Below are positions 1-9,535 of a stretch of 64,000 bases of DNA, one piece after another. This DNA comes from Thinopyrum elongatum (Eukaryota; Streptophyta; Magnoliopsida; Poales; Poaceae). Both the position numbers and the translations under genes were made by a program. The stretch covers positions 264,547,757 to 264,611,756 of the forward strand of contig CM022298.1 of NCBI GenBank assembly GCA_011799875.1, read 5' to 3'. Under the pieces are notes generated by a model. The model saw only the letters and a program-made list of their open reading frames with translations. It was not told where the DNA came from and ran no database searches. Positions within the stretch are counted from its first letter, which is position 1, and each line of letters opens with the position of its first letter.

Positions 1-96
1 CAGGGGGCGGTCCTTAGACGCGGCTCCGGGAGGGGCCGCCTACCCCGGCCGCGCTCCGGGGAAACGCATCTTGGGTCGGGTGGGCAGCATCGTGTG

Positions 97-600
97 CTAG
101 ACCACCACTGCGAGACCCTCTGGACTCCCTCCGAAAGGGCGAGCAGACGCAGCGAGGGCAACGCGAGCCCCTGGCAGCGTCCGTGATGTAGGCAGGATGC
201 AGAAAGGCGTCGTGCCCTCGCAGGCGGCGTCGAGTAGCTCGGCGACCCAGCCGAGCAAGGCGTCGTGGCTGCCTTCTGCTAACCTACATCGCAGCAACTC
301 GCGCGCCACGAGGAGCGCGGCACTTGTTCGCCTGCTCCCGGTGAGTGCGCAAGGACGACACCACGGCGTAACCAGAAGACCGCGCGGTGGCACGATTGCG
401 GCGCCGCCCGGGAGAGGGTGGGAGCGGACCGTGCCACTGACGGTTGGCGATACCGGCTGCCGCACTAGCCGTGGGGGGCATGGGATGGTGAGCTCCACGA
501 CTGAAGGGCGCCGCCTAGGTGGCGCGAGTGGCCCAATGCTCAGCGCAAGCTCGGGGAGCCTCCGCCATGGGAGCAACGGAGCGGTAGCGGAGCAAAGATG
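97..600 (-). pseudogene. Gag N-terminal fragment of element A
   Basis: A minus-strand frame contains AALLVARELLRCRLAEG, matching AALLMARELLRYRPVDD in the gag of element G. That supports a gag start region rather than chance coding. No clear start codon just after the primer binding site could be fixed, and the frame enters the LTR upstream, so the exact start is uncertain. The capsid core and everything beyond lie outside the window. Confidence 0.55.
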
Positions 601-619
601 GAAGGAGGACTTCGACATG

Positions 620-637
620 CCCCAACCTGGCGTGCCA
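620..637 (-). other. Primer binding site of element A
   Basis: TGGCACGCCAGGTTGGGG begins two bases after the LTR end, the usual place for tRNA priming of minus-strand DNA synthesis. The same site occurs in G, I, E and B with one to a few changes. I did not identify the tRNA. Confidence 0.7.
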
Positions 638-639
638 AA

Positions 640-1496
640 TGTCGGATTCAGGGCTCCGCAGACCCAAGAGAAGGTTCGAACTCTAGGGCATGTGCGAAGA
701 ACACAACCTATCCAGACAACCAACCCGTCACCTCACGGCCTAGCTCGATGAACAAGGAAGAAGATGGACTCGGCAGTTTACCCAGGTTCGGGCCACCTTG
801 CGGTGTAAAACCCTACTCCTGCTTTGTGGTGGATTGGCCTCACGAGGGGCTGAGGATGAGCAAGTACAAGGGATGAACAACCTCATGAGGTCTGCTCTGG
901 TGAGGGAATTGGTCGAGCGGTTCGGATCCCATCCTTGGTGGTGGCTATCCTATACTTATGGTGGCCTCGGTCCTCTTCCCCCCAAAATGTAGGCGGGAAG
1001 GGATCCCACAGTGGCCAATTTGAAAGGCGACAAATAGTACACCTTATCCTGACGAAAGGTGGTCTTTGCCTGCAAAGCTTTTGGTTGTGACGCTGCGGTG
1101 AGCTCAGCGATGACATCCGTCCTGCCGCCTTGGTGGTCTTGCTCTTATTGCATCGTAATGGAAACCTTTGCCTGATTCCTCGAGAACCCACACCTGCGCC
1201 TGCCTCCTTAGCACCAAAGAGGAAATTGTCTTCTCTGCGCCCGCTGGCGCCCACCTGGCCTTGATTGTCACGGCTTGCATCATCACAACCTCAGGAGGTT
1301 GGGCACCTGCATAGGAATCTCCGCTCCTCAGGAGCAGCCTGGGGATGCCGCTCCCTCAGGAGGTCTTGGCATCATCCGCCTCGCAAGGGTCTTGTCCTGA
1401 TGGTCTTGTAGATGGGCCATACCAGGCCGTCGATGGAACCACACTGTGGGCCGTAGGCAGGCAAGTCTGGGTACCCTGGTTCCCAGAACACCAACA
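640..1496 (-). repeat. 5' LTR of element A
   Basis: 857 bp. On the minus strand it opens TGTTGGTGTTCTGGGAAC and ends CCGACA, giving TG..CA ends. It aligns with the G LTR (opening TGTCGGCGTTCTGGGAAC). The conserved block with AGGAGTAGGGTTTTAC lies at about 775-824. Confidence 0.85.
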
Positions 1497-4400
1497 AGTA
1501 CTCGAGGTGACTCGTATAAGAGTTCTGTGGGGAGCACTGCTTCTGCCCCATAGACTTGGGAGAAGGGAGTCTGTCCGGTGGCTCGATTCGGTGTCGTACG
1601 GAAGGACCAAAGAACCACCGGTAGCTCATCGATCCAATGCCTGCCACACTTCCGCAGCTTGTCAAAATTCCTCGTCTTGAGCCCACGCAGCACTTCAGTG
1701 TTCATTCTTTCAACTTGTCCATTGCTCCAGGGATGGGCAACGGAGGCAAAAGAGACCTTGCTTCCAAGGTTTTGTATCTACTACATGAAGGTGCGGCTCA
1801 TGAATTGGGTGCCATTATCGGTGATCACTCTGGCGGGGACTCCAAAATAGCAACCCAATCCATTCAAGAACTTGATAGCTGTCTGTGCGGTCACCTTCCT
1901 CAGTGCCTCCACTTCCGGCCACTTTGTAAACTTGTCGATTGCAACGTACAAGAATTCAAAGCCCCCGGTAGCACGGGGGAAGGGTCCCAGGATGTCAAGC
2001 CCCCACACCGAAAAGGGCCAGGATAAAGGGATCATCTGGAGAGCTTGAGCTGGTTGATGGATGTTCTTCGAGTGGAACTGGCAGGCTTCACATTTGGTGA
2101 CTAGCTCGGTTGCATCCTGGAGGGTCGTGGGCTAGTAGAAACCCTGCCGGAAAGCTTTTCCAACCAGGGCTCTTGATCCAATGTGAGATCCACAAACACC
2201 CCCATGTATCTCTGCCAGCAGCTTCTGCCCATCTTCCCGGCAAATGCACTTCAATTTCACACCATTTGGCCTTTTCCTGTACAGTGTATCATCGATAAAC
2301 TGGTACATATTGGACATTCGGGCTACTCTTTTAGCTTCGGCTTGCTCTTCGGAAAGTTCTCCTCTTTGAAGAAAGTGGACTATATGCCGCGCCCAAGTTG
2401 GAGCATGAGGCTCAACAACAAAGACTAAAGGCACCTCCTCGTTCGTGGGAGCGCTCACCTCGACCACAAGGACCTGTGGTTCCGTGGGAGGGTGCTGCTC
2501 ACCAACCAAAGTAGAGTTGTTCCCGGCAGCCTCTCTACCAGCGGCTTCGGGAAGCCCTGCCGAGAGATACTTGCCGGAGTCCAACTTCCTCCTTTTTCTG
2601 GCCATCGTTCAAGGTGACACTAGTGGTTGAGTCAGCTGGAGGACAAAAGTTCCTGGTTCCACAGGGAGCTTTTGGGCCGCGCACTTTGATAAATGATCAG
2701 CAATGTTGTTTTCCGCACGTGCCACGTGCTCTGTTTGTAATCCATCAAAGTGCTCCTCCAACTTTCTCACTTTATCTACATACGCCTCCATCAACATACT
2801 CTGGTAATCCTTGTTGACTTGCCTCACCCCAAGCTGCGAGTCTCCACGGATGATCAACTTCTTGATTCCCAACTCCACCGCAATTCCGAGTCCAGCAAGG
2901 AGCCCCTCATATTCGGCAGTGTTGTTGGTGGACTTTTCCCAGGGAAAGTGCATTTGAACCACGTATTTGAGGTGCTATCCGGTGGCTGCAACAAGAAGCA
3001 CACCAGCTCCAGCGCCCTGTAACAAGAAAGCACCATCAAAGTACAAGGTCCACTCCTGAGGCGCCTCTTTGCCGGGGATAATTGTTTCTGGTATTTCTTC
3101 ATCCGGAGTGGGCGTCCATTCTGCAATGAACTTTGCGAACGCTCTGCTCTGAATGGTTGAAGTACTTTCGTACTTCAAGCCTAAGCTTGACAGTTCTAAT
3201 GCCGATTCAACTATCCTGTCGGTAGCTTCAGGATTCCTCAGTATGCGCTGCAATGGGAAACGGGTGACAACTGTGATCTCATGGGCTTGGAAGTAGTGGC
3301 GCAGTTTCCTCGAGGCCATGATGAGGCCGAAGATTAGCTTTTGCACTCCAGAGTACCTTGACCTAGCCCCCTGTAACAGGGAGCTAACAAAGTACACTGG
3401 GCGTTGCACCACTTTGTTCTTTGTCGTGGTCTTGGGATTGTCTATGTCAACTTGCCCTGCTTCCCCTAGATCTACGCCCAAATTTTCCGTGACTGGTTCA
3501 GCTTCGTCTCTGGAAGGGACAGTTGTGGCAGCTGCTTCTTCATCTGCTTCCCGCTGTGCCACCAGCGCCACACTAACCTCTTGGTTCATTGCCGCTAAGT
3601 ATAGCAGAAACGGCTCTTGCGGTTTAGGAGAGACTAAGGTGGGAGCAGAGAAAAGGTAGGCTTTTAGGTTTTGCAGCGCTGCTTCTGCCTCCGGGGTCCA
3701 CTTCATCGGACCTGCTTTCTTCAAAATTTTGAAGAAAGGCAAGGCGTGTTCGGTAGACTTGGAAATAAACCTGCTTAGCGCGGCAACACATCCAGTTAAG
3801 TGCCTCACATCCTTGACAGTCCTGGGTGATTATATGTGCTCGATCGCTTTGATCTTGTCGGGGTTGGCCTCTATCCCTCGGTGAGAAACAAAGAAGCCAA
3901 GTAGCTTGCCGGAGGGAACACCAAACACACATTTCTTAGGGTTCAACTTCAAGTTGATCTTGCGCAAGTTCGCAAAGGTTTCTTCCAAATCTTGAATAAG
4001 TGTTGACTTGTCCTTGGTTTTGACCACTATATCATCCATGTAAGCTTCTATGTTTCTGTGCAGCTGTGGTTCGGAACCAATCTGTACTGCTCTTGCAAAA
4101 GTGGATCCAGCACTCTTTAACCCGAAAGGTATGCGTACAAAGTAGTACGTGCCACAAGGAGTTACGAACGCGGTCTTCTCTTCATCTTCCCTGGACATGA
4201 ATATCTGATGGTATCTAGAGTATGCATCCAAAAAGGAAAGCAGATCACACCCGGAAGTGGAGTTTACGATCTGATCGATGCACGGCAGGGGGAAAGGGTC
4301 CTTCGGGCACGCCTTGTTCAAGTCTTTGAAGTCAATGCAGAGCCTCCATTTCCCATTTGCCTTGCGCACTACAACTGGGTTTGCTAACCATGTTGGATGC

Positions 4401-4622
4401 AGCACTCCCCTAACCAAACCAGCTACTTCAAGTTTCTTGATTTCCTCAGCAATGAACTGCTGCCGCTCTATAGCTTGCTTCCTAACCTTTTGCTTGACGG
4501 GCCGAGCATGACAGCAGACAGCAAGGTGGTGCTCGATTACCTCCCTGGGAACATCGGGGATGTCAGATGGTTGCCAAGCAAACACATCAACATTTGCCCG
4601 CAGGAAGGCAACGAGCGCGCTT
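1497..4622 (-). pseudogene. Pol of element B (RT, RNase H, integrase), nonsense-broken
   Basis: One frame runs from 4622 to 1497 with no frameshift seen. It starts FAWQPSDIPDVPREV and includes RT block DLNKACPKDPFPLP, the catalytic YMDD, a second RNase H with MVQMHFPWEKSTNNTAEYEG, and integrase with LDILGPFPRATGG and ITDNGTQF. Stops interrupt it at 3830 (TAA), 2975 (TAG), 2609 (TGA), 2132 (TAG) and 1781 (TAG). Comparison with I shows several are CAA or CAG to stop, or Trp to TAG, as expected from C-to-T decay of methylated DNA. The last visible residues are near YESPRVL, where element A interrupts. Confidence 0.85.
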
Positions 4623-4624
4623 TC

Positions 4625-4627
4625 CTA
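4625..4627 (-). other. In-frame amber codon between protease and RT, shared with element I
   Basis: TAG in the context AAATAGGAAAGCGCGCTCG, in the same frame as protease upstream and RT downstream. Element I has the same TAG and context at 31389-31391, although B and I are different copies with different LTRs. Confidence 0.7.
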
Positions 4628-5590
4628 TTTGTCATCAAGGGTGGCACTGATGGCGAACATACCGTCAGCGCCATCCTACCTTGCCGGGACCCTTTTCACA
4701 GCAGCTGGAGTAGCCTTAGGCCTTTTGCTAGTTGAACTCTCTGGCAGGTCCTCAACAGGTGTGGCGCACTCCGAAGAGGCGCGATTCCCGGAGTCCTTGA
4801 CGGCATTGCTGCTAGCTTTCTTTCCCTTCTTTGCCTCCTTGGCGGGAGTCGTGGCTTCAGCTGCCTCAGCTACTACCGTGCCTCGATACATCTGATCCAC
4901 ACATATAATTGCGTATTTCTTATCTGATGGAATGGAAATGACGCCCAACGGCCCTGGCATCTTCAAGGTGTTGTAAGCATAGTGGGATGCTGCCATGAAT
5001 TTTGCCAGAGCTGGACGACCAAGGATCCCGTTGTATGGCAAGGGAAGCTCAACAACGTCAAACAAAACCCTCTCGCTCCGGTAGTTCAGCTCCACGCCAA
5101 ATGTCACCGGCAGCCTAATCTTTCCCTTAGGACGGCTCCTGCCGGGGTTGATTCCTTAGAACGTACCAGTAACCTTGAGCTCCTCATCAGGGATCTGCAG
5201 CTTGCTGACCACTTTGGGGGAGATCAAATTCAACCCAGCCCCGCCGTCAACTAGCATCTTTGTGACTTTGAGGTTGCGGATCGTTGGGGAGACCAATAAT
5301 GGCAAACACCCTACCATGGTAGTGCGGTCGGGGTGATCCTCTTCATCAAAGATGATAGGCGTACGGGACCATTTGAGCGGTTTCTAGGAGTCTGCAGCTG
5401 GCTCCACGGCATTGACCTCTCGTGCCCACTGCTTGAGCTAGTAGTGAGAGGAGTGCAAAGATGCACCTCCGTCAATACACATGGCTTCAGTTGCTTTTTG
5501 AAATTCTTGCTCGTTGGATTCTTCCTCATCCCCTTCATCACTTTCACCATCTTCTTCTTTCTTCTCACCGCCTCTAGCAGGTTTCTCCTT
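4628..5590 (-). pseudogene. Aspartic protease region of element B
   Basis: Cleaves the Gag-Pol polyprotein. The active-site segment LVDGGAGLNLIS (the DGG form seen across this group) and the later NGILGRPALAKFMAASHYAYN block are both readable on the minus strand. It shares a frame with pol downstream. A TAG at 4676-4678 and an upstream stop near 5150 interrupt it. The TAG at 4676 is not present in element I, so it is probably decay. Confidence 0.7.
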
Positions 5591-7575
5591 TTACTGTGGG
5601 GCCTTGCCACGGCGGCCCCCTCTACCGCCACAGCCCTTTCCTCCAGCACCTTCTTGGTCCTTTTCTCTGTCCCTTTTCTCATATTTTGCCTTCTGCATCT
5701 TGACAAGCTGTTCGACCTGGTGGCATTCTTGGAGATCGTGACCTTTGGTGCGGTGGATCTTGTAGTATGGCCGATCAGACTTCCCAGCTTTCTCTGCCAC
5801 CGCAGCCTCCCGGCAATCAGCGCACATGGTAGCTTCCTTGTCGGGGGCTTCGGTTTTCGCCTCCTTGCCAGTGTTGAGGTTGCCAGGGATCTCGACGGCC
5901 AATATTAATTTATCCTTGTGCTTCTTATTGCGGTTCCGGCTCCTCCTCTTTGGGTTGGCGGCCTCGTCGCTTCCTCTGAATCGACCTCGATGCCGTCCTC
6001 TTCTCCGGGGAGTCGCCTTCCCTCCTCTGCCCGAGCACATTTATCCGCCAACGTGTACAACTCATTGACAGTCTTGGGCAGTCGGACATTCATCTTGGAT
6101 CGTATCCTTCTGTTGCTCATGTTTGAATGGAATGCAGCAATCACAGCTGCTGGATGTATCTCCGGAATGTTGTGGTGTACTCGACTGAACCTTTGCATGT
6201 ACTTCCGCAAGCTTTCCCCTTCCTTCTGTTGAAGGACTTGCATGTCGCTAGGCCATCCTGGCTCTTGGTGGCCACCCGTGAAGGCACCAACAAATTCGTT
6301 ACACAGGTCAGCCCATGACGAAATAGAGTTCTCTGGCAGGTGCATAAACCACGACCTCACGTTTGGCTTGAGTGCCAAAGGGAAGTAGTTGGCGAACACT
6401 TTCTCATCCCTGCCCCCGACGGCTTGAACGGCAATTGTGTAAATGCCCAAGAACTCTGCCGGGTTTAGCTTTCCATCGTACTTTTCTGGTAATTCAGGCC
6501 TGAAGACGCGGGCAGACGGCCAATGGACTTGTCGCAGCTGACGAGTGAAGGCGGGGCAACCAACCTCGTAAGGCAAGTACCCACCATCACTGGGCATGGG
6601 TTTGTCAACGTCCGGATCATTTCGCCTGTCAGATTGACGGCGAGTCTCCCGGCATCGCTCTATGGTGACGCGCGCATCTTCCCTCCACCGATCCTCTAGG
6701 ACCTGCAGCTGGTCCCGATGGGCTTGCGTATCAGAAGAGGCCATCAATGCTTCGTCAGGCTCGCGGACACGTTGTTCTTGCTACTGTCACCCCTGGGTCT
6801 ACTGTTGCGGAGGAGACTGCACCATCAGTGCGGTCTCCTCGACACGGACACCAGCCCGGGCTACTGTTGTTGTTTGCGGGCGCCGCGATGGCTCTGCCTA
6901 CTGCAACTTTACAGCTTCAGTGAAACCGATCAAACTCTGGATGGTGGCCCTCCATTCATCCATTTGATTAGCCACCGATGGGAATCTCAGTAAGAGTTGG
7001 GCTCATGCCATGGCTTCCATAGCTGTGCTCGGCGTAGCTGACGAGGCCGACCGCGATGTTGCTCGACTCCTGTTGGTACCAGCAGGAGCGTTGCCACGTT
7101 CATGCCATCATGAACCGGTCGCCAAGGCAGTCTGGTATTCAGTGGGCCGTGTTTGGGGATCGACACCCCCGTTTGGCGCTCCGCCTTGTCCGCCTTTCTC
7201 CGGGCAAGGTGCGTGCTCAGTGGCCGTGCCTGTGACAGGCACGGCTAGAGGGTCACGACTCGCACCAGAGCGGGCGTCATTGCTGCAGCTGCGCCTGCTA
7301 GTTCGGTGGAGTGGTGGAGAGTGAGCGTCCCCTCCACCTGCAGCTTGAGGGTTATGCCCGTTGGGGTGTTGTTGATGCTGCCCTCCCCAGGTGCCTCCCG
7401 CTCCTGCTTCGTCCACGGGGGACACAACGATGGTGCCGCATGCGCCGGTCGTGTCACCTGCGGCACCCATCTTGCCCAACGCCGCCATGGCGCCTACGGT
7501 GTCCGTGGCCGCGTATGAGGGGGTCTTCAAAGTGGAAGGGTGTGCGGTAGTACCGGGTTTCTTCTTGGGCACCAT
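5591..7575 (-). pseudogene. Gag of element B, broken
   Basis: Structural protein of the virus-like particle. It starts MVPKKKPG at 7575, matching MAPKKK starts in E and I. The N-terminal low-complexity part (7575-7108) is separated by stops from the capsid core (6747-5905), which includes LPENSISSWADLC and the KEGESLRKYMQRFSRVH region typical of the retrotrans_gag family. A frameshift near 5930 moves the reading into a third frame carrying YKIHRTKGHDLQEC, a zinc-knuckle-like cluster (its first Cys replaced by Tyr), and a Lys/Arg-rich tail. Conserved blocks are present, but gag cannot be read through. Confidence 0.8.
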
Positions 7576-7641
7576 GGATGAAGACGATGATGATGATGAT
7601 GGACGCGTTGTTCACCACCTCATGTTCGCGCAAGCGCCTCC

Positions 7642-7659
7642 CCCCTACCTGGTGCACCA
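7642..7659 (-). other. Primer binding site of element B
   Basis: TGGTGCACCAGGTAGGGG, four bases inside the LTR end. Same class of site as in A, E, G and I. Confidence 0.7.
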
Positions 7660-7663
7660 AAGA

Positions 7664-8588
7664 TGTCGTGGGTGGACACGATCACCTATGGGGTCGTCGG
7701 CCCCTTGTGGTTCCGCAAGGGGGAAGAGCACATTGCACAAAGAGCAGAGGCCATGGACAAACACGACGGTGGTGACGCTGGTGGTTTTTACCTAGGTTCG
7801 GGCCGCTGGGAAGCGTAAAACCCTACTCCTACTTTGGTGGATTGGATGGAGGAACACAATGAGCATGCAGTGCTCAAGCCCAGCAAGGTGGCCTTGGGGA
7901 TAGCAGCTATGGGCGTACAAGTGTGCAAGGGTCCGAATCCTTTGCTAGTTAGCCTAGGACCTCCTTTTATAGCTTAAGGGGTGACCACAGTGGCAAAGTA
8001 GTCTTTATCTGGTGACTAGATAGCTAACAATGCTATCATACCTAACTCTGGCAGTTAGGACAAAGTGCATTAAATGCACTGCTAGGTGTTATGCTGAGGG
8101 CGAAACCCGGCAAGCCTGCCGTGCCGCTTAATCATCTTCTGCTTATCTGCTTGACACGCCTCTGGACAGGTGTCATGCAAGGTTAATCTGTCTTCCAATG
8201 GGCTGCCACATGCTTAGCAGAAGCCACTTAATCACTTGGGGGCTCGACAACGCATTGATGAGCGATTTTCATGGTGGTGAGGTGGAGCGGTGGTGCCTTG
8301 GCGGGAATTCTCGCCCTTGGCGGACCCGGCAAGCTTGCCGGGGAAATCTTGGACGTGTCCCTGGTGTGGCCTCGACCCCGCCAGGCTCTCCTGCCTGGCA
8401 AGGGAAGCCTCTCCAGGGTGATGCTTTCCTGTCTTGCTTGTCTTGGTCTTCTTGATCTGCTCCTTGATCTCACGAAGAGTGGTTCTTCTGGCTTGATCTT
8501 GCTTCTGTAGCTTGGTGTAGGACATGCAATGCCAGCACGCCTGTGTACTATTCCGGGCAACCAAACCCGAATGTTTGTTGCACCGACA
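7664..8588 (-). repeat. 5' LTR of element B
   Basis: 925 bp, opening TGTCGGTGCAACAAACA and ending CACGACA on the minus strand. A TATA box (TATAAAAG) lies at 7964-7971. The LTR block shared by all Gypsy elements here is at about 7787-7836. Confidence 0.85.
7964..7971 (-). promoter_or_regulatory. TATA box in the LTR of element B
   Basis: TATAAAAG on the minus strand, upstream of the conserved LTR block, in the same relative place as in the LTRs of E and I. Confidence 0.5.
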
Positions 8589-9236
8589 GGGCCCATGTCT
8601 ACATCAGTTCCCTAATAGGCTGAAATCTCACAGGGCCTTAATTGGGCCCAAATACTCGATGAACAATTAACAGGCTAGAGCTGGCGGTGGGCCGTAAATG
8701 GGCCATGTTTAAGCAGGTCGTTAGTGGGACAGCCAACTAGTACCTGAGTAAACTATACAGGCCTTTGACTGGGCTAGCCTTTTTAACCTATATGGGCCTA
8801 AGTTCGGCCCTGCCACATGTCGACGTATCATAGGCACATCTCCTCCATTGGATGGACGACATCTGGCCCATCGCGGAGCCAACACGTGTTTCCTCCGGCC
8901 AATGAGAACTTTACATGTGGAAAATCGCCGTTGGTCGTTGCTGTTAACGGGTTATCGGATCCAAAACCAGACCCGATAGGTTAACAGCAACCCATTATAG
9001 TGGATGCCACTTGTCAGTTACCCTTGACGAAAGCACTTCCATAACACGTCATTTATCGTCATGGAAGTGAACACTTCCGTGATGATAATTTGAGTATTGT
9101 CATGGAACACTTCTACGACAGCACAAGTATGACTATCTTGATTCTGTCATAAAATCGTCATGGATGTACATGTATGACAGAAAACATGACCTACTGTGAC
9201 AAACACGTATCATCACGGAAGTGTTTTTTTGTAGTG
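8589..9236. mobile_element. K: orphan end of a CACTA-type transposon
   Basis: Read from the right end on the minus strand it opens CACTACAAAAAAACACTTCC, the CACTA terminal signature. Subterminal motifs around 'cacttccgtgatgat' and 'gtcatggaagtg' recur between 9020 and 9225. It lies in the Gypsy remnant C, whose post-pol sequence resumes at 9237. The left part is cut by the LTR of element B at 8588, so the second end and any transposase are outside the window. No coding region is visible in this piece. Confidence 0.65.
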
Positions 9237-9535
9237 CGGGCCCTGTCCCCGGCAACCCCTTTTGTACAAGCCTTGTCTCCAAGACTTGTAACCCTTTGTA
9301 CAAAGCCAGGTGCAGACCCTGTGCATATGTGAATAAAGCTAAGTGTTTCACGACCTATTTATGCATATTCTCTTATGAACAAGTGCATGTAATGTTGTGA
9401 TTACATTTTGGCTTGTATGAAAACTGCTGACGAACCGCCAAGGTTCCCAAACTACACTTTTCCCTTATTTATTTTTCTTAAGAGATAGAGGGATTCCTCG
9501 CATGCAAGTTTCCCGAGGAGAGTGGTGGAAGTAAT
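9237..9535 (+). mobile_element. Gypsy remnant C, part 1: sequence just after pol
   Basis: Matches the region right after the pol stop of element I (35091-35390) and of E (49531-49650): CCCCGGCAACC, two TTGTACAA motifs, GCCAGGTGCAGACCCTG, then AATAAAGC. The pol gene of C would lie left of the CACTA insertion and is not in the window. The copy is interrupted at 9535 by element D and resumes at 13664. Confidence 0.7.
9332..9337 (+). terminator. Candidate polyadenylation signal after pol in C
   Basis: AATAAA about 90 bases after the presumed pol end, in a segment conserved with element I (35193-35198). It suggests an internal 3' end for pol transcripts upstream of the antisense gene. Confidence 0.4.

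Larger units (their letters stand above)
1..1496 (-). mobile_element. Gypsy element A, 5' end only (LTR and start of gag)
   Basis: The 5' LTR, primer binding site and gag start of a Gypsy retrotransposon read on the minus strand; the rest lies left of the window. LTR and gag match element G (20155-42065), so A and G are one family. It sits inside the integrase of element B: the B reading frame is recognisable up to base 1497 and stops exactly where the A LTR begins. The expected target duplication next to the LTR is 1497-1501; its partner is outside the window. Confidence 0.85.
1497..8588 (-). mobile_element. Gypsy element B (Tat/Retand type), interrupted by A
   Basis: Minus-strand element with 5' LTR (7664-8588), primer binding site, gag, protease, reverse transcriptase, RNase H and integrase in Gypsy order. 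It is cut in the integrase by element A, so its 3' LTR is not visible. It sits inside the CACTA fragment K: the LTR starts at 8588 and K sequence begins at 8589. LTR and proteins are close to element E, so B and E are related families. The coding region is old: about seven nonsense codons lie in the protease-pol frame. Confidence 0.9.

Noticed and set aside
7108..7550. Plus-strand frames opposite the gag start of element B
   Set aside because: The minus-strand frame matches the MAPKKK gag starts of E and I, so the plus-strand frames are shadows.
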